A stretch of 64,000 nucleotides of DNA from NCBI RefSeq assembly GCF_017876535.1, contig NZ_JAGIOF010000001.1, positions 3,844,001 through 3,908,000 on the forward strand. The letters run 5' to 3'. Positions 8,116 through 16,849 of the stretch are shown one piece after another. Made by a program: the position numbers and the translations under genes. The stretch is from Paeniglutamicibacter kerguelensis. GTDB taxonomy: Bacteria; Actinomycetota; Actinomycetes; Actinomycetales; Micrococcaceae. A model generated the notes under the pieces. That model was not told where the DNA came from, did no database searches, and saw nothing but the letters and a program-made list of their open reading frames with translations. Position 1 is the stretch's first letter; every line of letters starts with the position of its first letter.

Positions 8116-9210
8116 TTAGGCGGAGGTTGCCAGTCGGCCTTCGGAGGCGAGCATGCCCTCGATGATGCGGCGCACCCACATGCCGCCGGAATCGATGTTC
8201 AGGTTGTAGAACTCGTAGTCGGGGTTGGCATCGATGGCTGCCTGCTGGGCCATGAGCATTTCCTCGTCCTCGCCGAACACGCCGTGCACACCGTCGCGCA
8301 GCTGGGTGGTGATCAGCTGGCTGTCCAGGCAGTAGTTGCGCATGAAGGCCCAGAAATAGTGGGCGGAGCGGTCCGTTTCCGGGGTGATGGTGTTCATGAC
8401 AAATCCGTTGACGCCCTGGCTGCGGTCGCCCTCCGGTGCGCCGGTTCCGGCCTTGGCCACGCCCACGTCGATGGTGATGGTAGAGGGGGCCTCGAAGTTG
8501 ATGATCTGCCAGCGGTCGACCTTGCCCTCGAAGCCGGGGAACTTGTCGCGCATGTTCTTCAGCCAGAACGGCGGGGCGTCGATGTTGTGCATCCAGCGCG
8601 TGACCGTCACCTTGTTGCCTTCGCGGACGGTGACGAAGTCGGACTCGCTGAGCTCCTCCTGCCCGATCGAGGAGGAATGGACGAATTCCTCGTGGGTCAG
8701 GTCCATCAGGTTATCCAGGACCAGCTGGTAGTTGCAGGCCGCATGGATGGTTTGCCCGTCGCCCGCCCACTCGTCGGAGCTCATCTGGTGCATGTCCGGC
8801 ACCAAGTCCGGGTCGGCCAGCGTCGGATCGCCCATCCAGATCCACACGTAGCGGTAGCGCTCCACGATGGGGAACGAGGGAACCGTGGCACTGGGGTTGA
8901 TGGTTTCCTGCGCAGGCATGGAGACGCAGCGGCCCGCGGAGTTGTAGACGATGCCGTGGTACGGGCACTGGATCGTGTCCTTTTCCATGGTCTTGCCCAT
9001 GGACAGCGGTGCCAGTCGGTGCCAACATGCATCGGCCAAGGCAACCGCCTTGCCGTCCTCCGTGCGGTACATGGCCACCGGGCGGTTGGCGATCCGGCGG
9101 GACGTCGGCTTGCGGGTCACTTCGTAGTCCCAGGCGGCGACGTACCAGGCGTTCAGCGGATGTGGCAGGACCTTGTTGGTCGTGGAACTGGTGGATGAAA
9201 CGACAGTCAT
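8116..9210 (-). CDS. vanA: Vanillate O-demethylase oxygenase subunit (Rieske)
   Basis: 364 aa. The N-terminal Rieske domain has C62-x-H64 and C82-x2-H85 (CWHR ... CPYH). The mononuclear-iron site follows in DNLMDLTHEEFVH (His 173 and 178). With VanB it removes the methyl group of vanillate to give protocatechuate and formaldehyde. The ATG at 9210 follows AAGGAA; a longer frame to 9303 has no support. It heads the vanABK operon, and the divergent PadR gene is the expected vanillate-responsive repressor. Confidence 0.9.
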   Translation of the reverse strand: MTVVSSTSSTTNKVLPHPLNAWYVAAWDYEVTRKPTSRRIANRPVAMYRTEDGKAVALADACWHRLAPLSMGKTMEKDTIQCPYHGIVYNSAGRCVSMPAQETINPSATVPSFPIVERYRYVWIWMGDPTLADPDLVPDMHQMSSDEWAGDGQTIHAACNYQLVLDNLMDLTHEEFVHSSSIGQEELSESDFVTVREGNKVTVTRWMHNIDAPPFWLKNMRDKFPGFEGKVDRWQIINFEAPSTITIDVGVAKAGTGAPEGDRSQGVNGFVMNTITPETDRSAHYFWAFMRNYCLDSQLITTQLRDGVHGVFGEDEEMLMAQQAAIDANPDYEFYNLNIDSGGMWVRRIIEGMLASEGRLATSA

Positions 9211-9314
9211 GGTTTTCCTTCCGGAGCTGTTGCGCCCGCCCCGAGGCAACGACGCGCGGGGACGGTGGACCAGGCGAAAGGCATGTGTCGAGCAACCGCT
9301 CAACTACCTATCGA

Positions 9315-9367
9315 CATAGTGAGTTGTGTTGCTCCAGAGTAACTACGGATATAGTGATTGGCAACAC
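9315..9367. promoter_or_regulatory. vanA-vanR intergenic operator region
   Basis: Two directly repeated boxes, ATAGTGAGTTG and ATAGTGATTGG, lie near 9316 and 9351. An outer inverted repeat, GTGTTGC (9326-9332) and GCAACAC (9361-9367), spans 42 bases. This fits a PadR-dimer site controlling both divergent genes. Which element is bound is not shown by the sequence. Confidence 0.45.
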
Positions 9368-9387
9368 GTTTTGAAAGAAAGTCGCCA

Positions 9388-9969
9388 ATGAGTCTCCGCT
9401 ACGCCCTGCTCGCACTGCTGAACGTCGAGCCCATGACGGGGTACGACTTGTTCAAGGAATTCGAAACGTCGGTGGGGCACGTGTGGCATGCGCCCGACTC
9501 GCAGATCTACCCGGAATTGCGGCGCATGGAGGCGGAAGGACTGCTCGAGGGCGAGGAGATCCCTTGGGGCCCGCGCGGGAAAAAACGCCAGTACCACGTC
9601 ACCGAGGCCGGCCTTTTGGCCTTCAGGAGCTGGATGAACACCACCCTGGATTACGCCCGCATTCGCGAGCCCGCGCACCTCAAGGCCGCATACCTCGAAT
9701 GGGCGGAGCCGGAGGCCGCGCGCGAGCAGATGCGCGCCCACATCAAGCACCACAGCGGGCTGCTTGAACAGTGGCGTGAAAAAGTGCGGGAAATCGACGA
9801 GGGAACCAGCCCCATGCTGGCACGGCGTCTGGCCCACACCCCGGAGGCGGACAGGGAAAAAACCATCGCCTACAAGCGGTTCACCTACGAGGGATTGATC
9901 GCGCAGGCGGAGGCCGAAGTCGTCTGGGCGAACCGGGGGCTGACGCTGATCGATAAGCTCAACCAGTAG
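9388..9969 (+). CDS. vanR: PadR family repressor of the vanillate operon
   Basis: 193 aa. The PadR winged helix opens the protein (MSLRYALLALL, then GYDLFKEFE and SQIYPELRRME), followed by a helical C-terminal half used for dimer formation. In Corynebacterium glutamicum a PadR-type VanR, divergent from vanABK, represses the operon and is released by vanillate; the same arrangement is seen here. ATG at 9388 matches the usual PadR N-terminus, although an in-frame TTG at 9358 exists. The ribosome binding site is weak (AAAGAAAG). Confidence 0.85.
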   Translation: MSLRYALLALLNVEPMTGYDLFKEFETSVGHVWHAPDSQIYPELRRMEAEGLLEGEEIPWGPRGKKRQYHVTEAGLLAFRSWMNTTLDYARIREPAHLKAAYLEWAEPEAAREQMRAHIKHHSGLLEQWREKVREIDEGTSPMLARRLAHTPEADREKTIAYKRFTYEGLIAQAEAEVVWANRGLTLIDKLNQ

Positions 9970-10102
9970 GCGCGGCGACCCCGGGCGCGGGCGAAAAGGC
10001 ATCGCGTCGGCCTTGAATTCGGGCGGCGCATGGGGCTCAATGGCGGTGGACCTACTGGCACTTCGCTGGCCCGGTGGACCGACGACGAAGGGATGCACTT
10101 CA

Positions 10103-10504
10103 ATGTTGCTGGACGGCATCAACCACATTGCACTGATCTCGAAAGACGTCGCGAAATTAGGCGAGTTCTACCGGACGGTGTTTGACGCGGAGATCGGCCC
10201 CACTCGGGGCCACGGCCCCGGCGAAACCATGACAAACATCAAGATCGGGCCGTCGACGGAACTCAACGTATTCGTGATCGAAGGCAACACCGAAACGGAC
10301 CGGCAGACACCCATGTGGGGTCGCGGCCGCCTCGACCACTTCGGCCTTTCCGCGACTTCCCCCGAGGCGTTCGAGACCATCCGCGCCAGACTCGTCGAAG
10401 CCGGAGCCGGCGACGGCACGGTGAACGACTTCGGCCCCGTGCTCAGCATGTTCTTCCGGGATCCGGATGGGCTCGAGGGCGAAGTGCTGATTCCCAAGGG
10501 CTGA
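10103..10504 (+). CDS. VOC family protein (glyoxalase/dioxygenase fold)
   Basis: 133 aa, one vicinal-oxygen-chelate domain: the first beta strand INHIALISKDV supplies a metal His, LDHFGLSA a second, and the C-terminal EGEVLIPKG the usual Glu. GAAGGG lies upstream of the ATG. It sits between vanR and the pob/pca block, so a role in aromatic metabolism or detoxification is possible, but the substrate cannot be read from the sequence. Confidence 0.8.
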   Translation: MLLDGINHIALISKDVAKLGEFYRTVFDAEIGPTRGHGPGETMTNIKIGPSTELNVFVIEGNTETDRQTPMWGRGRLDHFGLSATSPEAFETIRARLVEAGAGDGTVNDFGPVLSMFFRDPDGLEGEVLIPKG

Positions 10505-10587
10505 ACCAACACAAAGGACACGGCCGTCCACCATCCCGGGTGAAGGGGAATGACGGAGAGCCGCGTCCTGGCGGAAAGCCGCGTCGA

Positions 10588-11088
10588 CTACGGGCCGACC
10601 ACGGGGATGACCACCGGCAACATGACCTCGAAAACATCGATGCGCGTGAGGCCCTCAAGCTCCCGCGCGTGCCCGACGAACACCGAGTGGTTCAACCAGT
10701 CGAGCCCGGGATCCACTGTCCGGAAGACGGGAGAGGTCATGAAGTACTCGACGTCGGGCCCAGCACCGCTCGCGCCGCGCGGCCGCTGGTTGAGAATGCC
10801 GATATTGTGCACGTCGACAAACGCTCCCCCGTCGAGGCGCAGGCCGTAGCGGGCCTCCACCCGGTACGTTTCTTCATCCCTTTGCAGGCACCAGTCGCCG
10901 CCCGTCGTCACCGCCCCGGCCAAGTCGCCGCTCACGGTGCCGCCGGTGATCGGAATGAATCCAAGTTCGCCGCCGGCCCTTTCGTCGATCGGGATGTTGT
11001 CGGCAACTTCGGCATCGATCCGGAAGGCAAAGCGCAGGGTCGGGGCCGGGACCTCGACCCTCGGGATGTCATAGGTGGAGTGAGTCAT
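10588..11088 (-). CDS. DUF3237 family protein
   Basis: 166 aa. The opening P-A-P-T-L-R-F-A-F-R, the G-D-W stretch and R-Y-G-L-R-L-D-G-G pattern match the DUF3237 beta-barrel family, whose function is unknown. Members often lie near aromatic-degradation or dehydrogenase genes. It diverges from pobA. The ATG at 11088 has a CATAGT box 7 bases upstream in its direction and no ribosome binding site, so it may be leaderless. Confidence 0.75.
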   Translation of the reverse strand: MTHSTYDIPRVEVPAPTLRFAFRIDAEVADNIPIDERAGGELGFIPITGGTVSGDLAGAVTTGGDWCLQRDEETYRVEARYGLRLDGGAFVDVHNIGILNQRPRGASGAGPDVEYFMTSPVFRTVDPGLDWLNHSVFVGHARELEGLTRIDVFEVMLPVVIPVVGP

Positions 11089-11126
11089 ACCCAGAACTAT
11101 GGCCACCCATGGCCGATCAAAATCGT

Positions 11127-11149
11127 CGATTCTCATTCAATAAGAATCG
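11127..11149. promoter_or_regulatory. 23-bp palindrome upstream of pobA
   Basis: CGATTCT and AGAATCG form perfect 7-bp arms around an inner ATTCAAT that is itself palindromic. It lies 81 bases before the pobA start, in the region shared with the divergent DUF3237 gene. This is the best operator candidate for pobA and possibly the pca operon. Confidence 0.5.
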
Positions 11150-11229
11150 GGGTGCGTCTGTGATGGCGGGCACCACAGACTGGTTCCAGACTTCCAGTTT
11201 TCCCGTCCAGCACGAAGGAACGGCCTGCC

Positions 11230-12426
11230 ATGACCGCTACCCGCACCATCATCAAGACACAGGTCGGCATCGTTGGCGGCGGTCCCGCCGGCCTGATGCT
11301 CTCGCACCTGCTCGCCAAGACCGGGATCGAGAACCTGGTCGTGGAAATGCGCGACCACGAGACGATCCGCAACACCCACCGGGCGGGCATCCTCGAGGCC
11401 CAGGCCGTGAAGATGCTCGTCGAATCGGGCGTCAACGGCCGCGTGCTCACCCACGGCGACGAGCACGCCGGAATCGACCTGCGATTCAACGGCGAATCGC
11501 ACCCGCTGGACTTCACCGAACTCGTGGACGCCACCGTCACCCTTTACGCGCAGAACGAGGTCTTCGTCGACCTCGCGGCAGCCCGTGAACTCGACGGCGG
11601 CGACGTGCGCTTCTCCGCGGAGGTCACCGAGCTGCTGGATCTGGAGACCGACACCCCGAAGTTCCGCTTCACCGACGCCGAGGGCACCGAGTTCGAGGTG
11701 CACTGCGACGTGCTGGTCGGCGCCGACGGCTCGCGCTCCTTCTGCCGCCGGCAGATCCCGGAGACCAACCGCCAGGACTTCAAGATCGAGTACCCGTTCG
11801 CCTGGTTCGGCATCCTCACCGAGGCGCCCAAGTCCTCCCCCGAACTCATCTACGCGAACTCCCCGCACGGCTTCGCACTGATCTCCCAGCGCTCCGAGAC
11901 CGTGCAGCGCATGTACTTCCAGTGCGACCCGAACGAAAATGTCGACGACTGGTCGCAGGACCGCATCTGGACCGAGCTGCAGCGTCGCGTCGACGGGCCC
12001 GACAACTTCCAGCTGAAGACCGGGAACATCTTCGACAAGAGCGTGCTGAAGTTCCGCTCGTTCGTGCGCGAACCACTCTCCCACGGCCGTCTCTTCCTGA
12101 TCGGCGATGCCGGGCACACTGTCCCGCCGACCGGCGCCAAGGGACTGAACCTCGCCTTCGCCGACGTCAAGGTGCTGTTCGAGGCGCTCGACTCGTTCTA
12201 CGCGACCAAGAACGACACGCTGCTGCACGGCTACTCGGACAAGGCGCTGAAGCGCGTGTGGAAGGCGCAGAACTTCTCCTACTGGATGACCTCGATGCTG
12301 CACACCCCGGTGGGCGGCGACCCGTTCATGGCCAAGCGCGCGCTGGGCGAGCTGGAGACCGTGACCTCCTCGCGCTTCGGCCAGCAGTACCTGGCCGAGT
12401 CCTACACCGGCTGGCCGCACGGCTAG
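11230..12426 (+). CDS. pobA: 4-hydroxybenzoate 3-monooxygenase
   Basis: 398 aa flavoprotein hydroxylase converting 4-hydroxybenzoate to protocatechuate with NAD(P)H and oxygen. The FAD Rossmann motif (GIVGGGPAG, about 13-21), the DG motif (VGADGSRS) and the GD motif (IGDAGHTVPPTGAKGLN) are all present, and the length equals that of classical PobA. It is followed after 60 bases by pcaH, so its product feeds directly into the ring-cleavage operon. Confidence 0.92.
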   Translation: MTATRTIIKTQVGIVGGGPAGLMLSHLLAKTGIENLVVEMRDHETIRNTHRAGILEAQAVKMLVESGVNGRVLTHGDEHAGIDLRFNGESHPLDFTELVDATVTLYAQNEVFVDLAAARELDGGDVRFSAEVTELLDLETDTPKFRFTDAEGTEFEVHCDVLVGADGSRSFCRRQIPETNRQDFKIEYPFAWFGILTEAPKSSPELIYANSPHGFALISQRSETVQRMYFQCDPNENVDDWSQDRIWTELQRRVDGPDNFQLKTGNIFDKSVLKFRSFVREPLSHGRLFLIGDAGHTVPPTGAKGLNLAFADVKVLFEALDSFYATKNDTLLHGYSDKALKRVWKAQNFSYWMTSMLHTPVGGDPFMAKRALGELETVTSSRFGQQYLAESYTGWPHG

Positions 12427-12486
12427 GCCTCGCCTGCCGTTTTCCCTCCCCACCACACCCTTATGCCACTTCGAAAGGAGCACGAC

Positions 12487-13320
12487 GTGAGCACCGAAAC
12501 CACCCTGAACGAGTCCTTCAACGATTCGCACGTGCTGGACCCGGCAGCCACCGCGCTGTCGCAGGAAGCGATTTCCGCGGAAATCACCGACATCCACGCC
12601 GCCTACCGGCAGTCGGTCGTCGACGGGGCCAAGGCCGCGACGCAGCCGCGCATCGACTTCGCGCCGTACCGCTCGTCCCTGCTGCGCCACCCCACCAAGA
12701 ACCTGCACCACGTGGATCCCGAGACCATCGAGCTGCACTCCCCCGCCTTCGGCGAGCGCGACGTGCACGCCCTGGAATCGGACCTGACCATCCAGCACAA
12801 CGGCGAGCCGATCGGCGAGCGCATCGTGGTCCAGGGGCGCGTGCTCGACGGCGACGGCCGCCCCGTGGCCGGCCAGCTGGTCGAGATCTGGCAGGCCAAC
12901 GCCGCCGGACGCTACATCCACAAGCGCGACCAGCACCCCGCCCCGATCGACCCGAACTTCACCGGCGTGGGCCGGGCGATCACCGGCCCGAACGGCGAGT
13001 ACCGCTTCACCACCATCAAGCCGGCCCCCTACCCGTGGAAGAACCACCACAACGCGTGGCGCCCGGCGCACATCCACTTCTCGCTCTTCGGCACCGACTT
13101 CACCCAGCGCATGATCACCCAGATGTACTTCCCGGGCGACCCGCTGTTCAGCCTGGACCCGATCTACCAGGCGATCACCGACAAGGAGGCGCGCGACCGC
13201 CTGGTTGCCACCTACGACCACTCGATCACCAGCCACGAATGGGCCACCGGCTACAACTGGGACATCGTGCTCACCGGATCCAACCGCACCTGGATGGAAG
13301 ACGAAGAGGGAGACCACTAA
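12487..13320 (+). CDS. pcaH: Protocatechuate 3,4-dioxygenase beta subunit
   Basis: 277 aa. The non-haem iron ligands are Tyr143 (GRYIHK), Tyr182 (PAPYPWKN), His195 and His197 (RPAHIHFS), in the beta-subunit order. With PcaG it cleaves protocatechuate between the hydroxyls to 3-carboxy-cis,cis-muconate. GTG is taken as the start because GAAAGGAG stands 6 bases upstream; an in-frame ATG at 12463 lies before that site. Its stop codon overlaps the pcaG start. Confidence 0.93.
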   Translation: MSTETTLNESFNDSHVLDPAATALSQEAISAEITDIHAAYRQSVVDGAKAATQPRIDFAPYRSSLLRHPTKNLHHVDPETIELHSPAFGERDVHALESDLTIQHNGEPIGERIVVQGRVLDGDGRPVAGQLVEIWQANAAGRYIHKRDQHPAPIDPNFTGVGRAITGPNGEYRFTTIKPAPYPWKNHHNAWRPAHIHFSLFGTDFTQRMITQMYFPGDPLFSLDPIYQAITDKEARDRLVATYDHSITSHEWATGYNWDIVLTGSNRTWMEDEEGDH

Positions 13321-13928
13321 TGACTGCGACATCCAACGCCGTCGCGGCGAACACCGCGGCCCCGGCGCTGAAGCTCACCCCCACCCCGGGGCAGACCATC
13401 GGCCCGTTCTACGGCTACGCGCTGCCCTTTGCGAAGGACAACGAGCTGGTCAGCCAGGCCCGCCCCGGTTCCATCCGGCTGCACGGGGTGGTCACCGACG
13501 GCAACGGCACCGTCATCCCCGATGCGCTGCTGGAAATCTGGCAGGCCGACGAGGCCGGCAACGTGGTGTCCAAGGACGGTTCCCTGGTGCGCGACGGCTA
13601 CACCTTCACCGGTTGGGGCCGCACCGCGGTGGACAACGTCGGGCACTACACGTTCACCACGCTGAACCCCGGCGCCACCGAGGAGGGCAAGGCACCGTTC
13701 ATCATGCTGACGGTCTTCGCCCGCGGCCTGCTCAACCGCCTGTTCACCCGCATCTACCTGCCGGAGGACACCGCGGCACTGGCGGCCGATCCGCTGCTGG
13801 CCTCGCTGCCCGAGGACCGCCGCAGGACGCTGATCGCCACCCGCGAGGAAGACGGCGGATTGCGCTTCGACGTGTCGTTGCAGGGCGAAAACGAAACCGT
13901 CTTCCTCGCCTACCCGCGCGAGTCCTAG
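13320..13928 (+). CDS. pcaG: Protocatechuate 3,4-dioxygenase alpha subunit
   Basis: 202 aa, same beta-sandwich fold as PcaH but without the full set of iron ligands, as usual for the alpha subunit. It opens with TPGQTIGPFYGYALP and has the EIWQADEAGNV stretch shared with PcaH. The ATG overlaps the pcaH TAA by one base, indicating coupled translation. Confidence 0.92.
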   Translation: MTATSNAVAANTAAPALKLTPTPGQTIGPFYGYALPFAKDNELVSQARPGSIRLHGVVTDGNGTVIPDALLEIWQADEAGNVVSKDGSLVRDGYTFTGWGRTAVDNVGHYTFTTLNPGATEEGKAPFIMLTVFARGLLNRLFTRIYLPEDTAALAADPLLASLPEDRRRTLIATREEDGGLRFDVSLQGENETVFLAYPRES

Positions 13929-14061
13929 GCACGCCACCCCCGGTTCCACCGACATGCGCTGCCTCCCCGACGGGGGAGGTAGCGTGGGTTGTGGCTCCGG
14001 GGGCTCTGCGGTTAACCGTTTCTCCCCCACAGGTTCTCCCACGGAAGGGCACACCCACCCC

Positions 14062-15459
14062 ATGCAACCGGCCGACTTCGGTCTACTGAACCCCGCCTGG
14101 GCGGCAACTCCCGCCGCCACCACCGCCTCCGACGCGGCCTTTGCGCAGGCCATGCTGGACGTCGAGGCCGCGTGGGCGCGCGTCCAGGCCAAGGCAGGGC
14201 TCTGCACCGCCGAGGACGCCGCGGCCATCACCGCCGTTGCCCGGGTGGAGCTCTACGACTTGGCCGCCCTGGCCGAGCGCGGACCCGACGGCGCCAACGC
14301 CCTGATCCCACTGCTGGGCATGATGCGCAAGCAACTCGCAGCAGAGGGGGCACCCGCGGGCGCCTCCGCCACGCTGCACCGCGGGGCCACCAGCCAAGAC
14401 ATCATCGACAGCGCCCTGCAGCTGATGGCAGCCCGCACCCGCACGATCGTGCTGGCCGATGTCCGCCGCGCCGGAACCGGACTCGCGCGGCTGGCCACCG
14501 AGCACGCCATGACCCCGGCCGTCGCACGCTCGCTGACCCAGCACGCGCTGCCCACCACGTTCGGGCTGCGCGCCGCGAACTGGCTGTCGGCACTCACCGC
14601 CTCCGCCCGCAACCTGGAGCAGGTCTCCCTGCCACTGCAGTGGGGCGGCGCGGTGGGAACCCTGGCCTCCCTGAAGCAGAAGCTCGGCGAGCTGGACCCG
14701 GAAGCAACGGGCGCCGAGCTCGACGACAAGATCCACGCGCTCACCGCAGAACTGGCGGTGGAACTGGGTCTCACGGCACCCCTCGCACCCTGGCACACCA
14801 ACCGCACCCCGGTGGTGGAACTCGGTTCCACGCTGGCCGCGCTCGTCGCGGCACTCGGTTCCATGGGCGCCGACGTGCTCACGGCCTCCCGCCCCGAGAT
14901 CGCCGAGGTTTCCGAACCCCGCGAGGAGGGCAAGGGCGGGTCCTCGGCCATGCCGCAGAAGCAGAACCCCGTGCTGTCGGTGCTGCTGCGCAATGCGGCA
15001 CTGACCGCACCCGCGCACGTTTCCTCGCTCTTCCTGGCAGCGGGCACCGCAGTGGACGAGCGCCCCGACGGCGGCTGGCACACCGAATGGGCAGCCCTGC
15101 GCGAACTGCTCCGCCTGGCCGGCGGCGCCGCCGCACACGCGGCGACCCTCATCGAAGGCCTGCAGGTCCACCCGGACGCGCTGGCCCGGAACATGGCGCT
15201 GTCCGGCGACCTGCTGGTTTCCGAACGCGTCTCCACGGTGCTGGCCCCGCTGCTGGGCAAGGACCGGGTCCAGTCGCTGGTGCGTTCCTCGCTGGGCACC
15301 TGCGAAACCCTGCGCGCCCTGCTGCGCGTCGCGCTGCCCGTCGAGGACTTCTCCGACGCCCAATTGGCTTCGTTGCTTGACCCGCTGGAATACCTGGGTG
15401 CAACAGGCAGCATCATCAACCGAATTTGCGCCGACTTCTCGGCCTGGAAGGAATCATGA
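14062..15459 (+). CDS. pcaB: 3-carboxy-cis,cis-muconate cycloisomerase
   Basis: 465 aa, fumarase/aspartase superfamily. The motif GATSQDIIDS (108-117) and the superfamily signature GSSAMPQKQNP (293-303) are intact. It lactonises 3-carboxymuconate to 4-carboxymuconolactone. The start MQPADFGLLNP fits the family; a longer frame to 13954 would add low-complexity sequence. It starts 133 bases after pcaG and ends within the pcaD start codon region. Confidence 0.9.
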   Translation: MQPADFGLLNPAWAATPAATTASDAAFAQAMLDVEAAWARVQAKAGLCTAEDAAAITAVARVELYDLAALAERGPDGANALIPLLGMMRKQLAAEGAPAGASATLHRGATSQDIIDSALQLMAARTRTIVLADVRRAGTGLARLATEHAMTPAVARSLTQHALPTTFGLRAANWLSALTASARNLEQVSLPLQWGGAVGTLASLKQKLGELDPEATGAELDDKIHALTAELAVELGLTAPLAPWHTNRTPVVELGSTLAALVAALGSMGADVLTASRPEIAEVSEPREEGKGGSSAMPQKQNPVLSVLLRNAALTAPAHVSSLFLAAGTAVDERPDGGWHTEWAALRELLRLAGGAAAHAATLIEGLQVHPDALARNMALSGDLLVSERVSTVLAPLLGKDRVQSLVRSSLGTCETLRALLRVALPVEDFSDAQLASLLDPLEYLGATGSIINRICADFSAWKES

Positions 15460-16271
15460 GCATCCCCGTGCTGACACCGTCCCTCTTCAACTCCGCGCCG
15501 CAGCTGCCGACGATGGTCCTGGGCCCCTCGCTGGGCACCGGCTCCCTGGCCCTCTGGGGTCCGGCGGTCCCGTACCTGAAAGAGCACTTCCAGCTCATCG
15601 CCTGGGACCTTCCCGGCCACGGGGAAAGCGCCCCGTCAGCCGAAGGCTTCTCCATGGGAGAGCTGGCCGCCGGGGTCATCTCCATGATCGACGCGTTGCG
15701 CACCGACGGCGTGATCGTTGACGGCAACGCCCTGTTCTACGCGGGCGTTTCCATCGGCGGCGCCACTGCGCTGCAGCTGGCCGCGGACTTCCCCGGAAGC
15801 TTTGCGGGCCTCTCCGTCATCTGCTCCGCCGCCAAGATCGGCACCCCGGAGGGCTGGGCCGAACGCGCGGAACTCGTCGCCAAGGCCGGCACCCCCGTGG
15901 TCATGACCGGCTCGGCCGAACGTTGGTTTGCCCCCGGCTTCATCGAGGCCAACCCGGTGGCCTCGACCAACCTGCTGCACAACCTGCAGGACGCGGACCG
16001 CTTCTCCTACGCCCACGCCTGCGGCGCACTTGGCAGCTTCGATGTGCGCGAGGCCCTCGGCGGCATGAACGACCCGATCCTGGCCATAGCCGGGGCCCAT
16101 GACCAGGTGTGCCCGCCGGCCTACGCCGAATTCATCGCCGAACACGCGCCCAATGCGCGCGCTGCCGTCATCGACACCGTTGCGCACCTGGCCCCGGCCG
16201 AGGACCCCGCGGCAACCTCCGCGCTGCTCGTTGAATTCTTCGCTTCCGTTTCCCAGGAGAAAATCGCATGA
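15456..16271 (+). CDS. pcaD: 3-oxoadipate enol-lactonase
   Basis: 271 aa alpha/beta hydrolase. The triad is Ser99 (AGVSIGG), Asp216 (AGAHDQVCP) and His244 (TVAHLAP). It hydrolyses beta-ketoadipate enol-lactone to beta-ketoadipate. The ATG overlaps the pcaB TGA (ATGA), and the 3' end overlaps pcaC the same way. PcaD and PcaC are separate here; in some actinobacteria they are fused as PcaL. Confidence 0.9.
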   Translation: MSIPVLTPSLFNSAPQLPTMVLGPSLGTGSLALWGPAVPYLKEHFQLIAWDLPGHGESAPSAEGFSMGELAAGVISMIDALRTDGVIVDGNALFYAGVSIGGATALQLAADFPGSFAGLSVICSAAKIGTPEGWAERAELVAKAGTPVVMTGSAERWFAPGFIEANPVASTNLLHNLQDADRFSYAHACGALGSFDVREALGGMNDPILAIAGAHDQVCPPAYAEFIAEHAPNARAAVIDTVAHLAPAEDPAATSALLVEFFASVSQEKIA

Positions 16272-16666
16272 CCGAATCACCACGCCTGCCCGGCGACGCC
16301 TACGACGCCGGGCTCGAGGTCCGCAAGCAGGTCCTTGGCACCGAGCACGTCGCCCGCGCCACCGCGAACTCCACCGACTTCACCGACGAGTTCCAGGAAA
16401 TGATCACCCGCTTCGCGTGGGGCACCATCTGGACCCGCGACGGCCTGCCGCGCACCACCCGCAGCGCCATCACGTTGACCGCGCTGATCGCCGGCGGCTA
16501 CTGGGAAGAACTGGAAATGCACGTCCACGCGGCCCTGCGCAACGGCATGACCGCGGACGAGATCAAGGAAGTCTTCCTGCAGTCCGCCATCTACTGCTCG
16601 ATTCCGGCGGCCAACACCGCGTTCAAGATCGGCAAGGCCGTGCTGGCCGAATACGAAGGCAAGTAG
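16268..16666 (+). CDS. pcaC: 4-carboxymuconolactone decarboxylase
   Basis: 132 aa, AhpD-like all-helical family. Features include the N-terminal R-K-Q-V-L-G-x-E-H-V pattern, the DEFQEMITRFAWGTIWTR segment and the conserved RSAITLTALIA helix. It decarboxylates 4-carboxymuconolactone to the enol-lactone used by PcaD. It ends the pcaHGBDC operon and is followed by a strong terminator. No redox Cys pair is present, as expected for PcaC rather than AhpD. Confidence 0.9.
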   Translation: MTESPRLPGDAYDAGLEVRKQVLGTEHVARATANSTDFTDEFQEMITRFAWGTIWTRDGLPRTTRSAITLTALIAGGYWEELEMHVHAALRNGMTADEIKEVFLQSAIYCSIPAANTAFKIGKAVLAEYEGK

Positions 16667-16689
16667 GCGCCGCACTCCCGTGCGATTTC

Positions 16690-16717
16690 GGGCCCGGCAT
16701 CGTTCGATGCCGGGCCC
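16690..16717 (+). terminator. Rho-independent terminator of the pca operon
   Basis: A 12-bp GC-rich stem, GGGCCCGGCATC with its complement, closes a 4-base loop and is followed by ATTTT. It lies 24 bases after the pcaC stop codon. Confidence 0.85.
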
Positions 16718-16740
16718 ATTTTCGCCAAGAGTGGACCCTC

Positions 16741-16770
16741 TGGCACCGCGACCGGTGCCAGGCCTAGGCT
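16741..16770 (+). promoter_or_regulatory. Promoter with embedded palindrome for the small gene at 16850
   Basis: TGGCACC (16741-16747) and GGTGCCA (16754-16760) form a perfect inverted repeat. A TAGGCT -10-like box follows at 16765-16770. The palindrome covers the expected -35 region, so a repressor bound there would block transcription. Confidence 0.4.
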
Positions 16771-16806
16771 TAAAACATGCTCCATCCGGACACTTCCCGA
16801 AAGCTA

Positions 16807-16826
16807 CCCCGCCCACCCGGGCGGGG
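16807..16826 (+). promoter_or_regulatory. Leader hairpin before the small gene at 16850
   Basis: CCCCGCCC and GGGCGGGG pair perfectly around the loop ACCC. The hairpin sits in the presumed 5' leader, 23 bases before the ATG, with no T-tract, so it is more likely a regulatory or stabilising structure than a terminator. Confidence 0.4.
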
Positions 16827-16849
16827 AATGACTCGGGAAGGAACATTCA

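Noticed and set aside
11137..13332. Long open frame of 731 codons on the minus strand opposite pobA and pcaH
   Set aside because: It lies antisense to two enzymes with intact catalytic motifs. The frame is open because of the GC-rich third positions and encodes repetitive Val/Gly/Arg-rich sequence with no domain.
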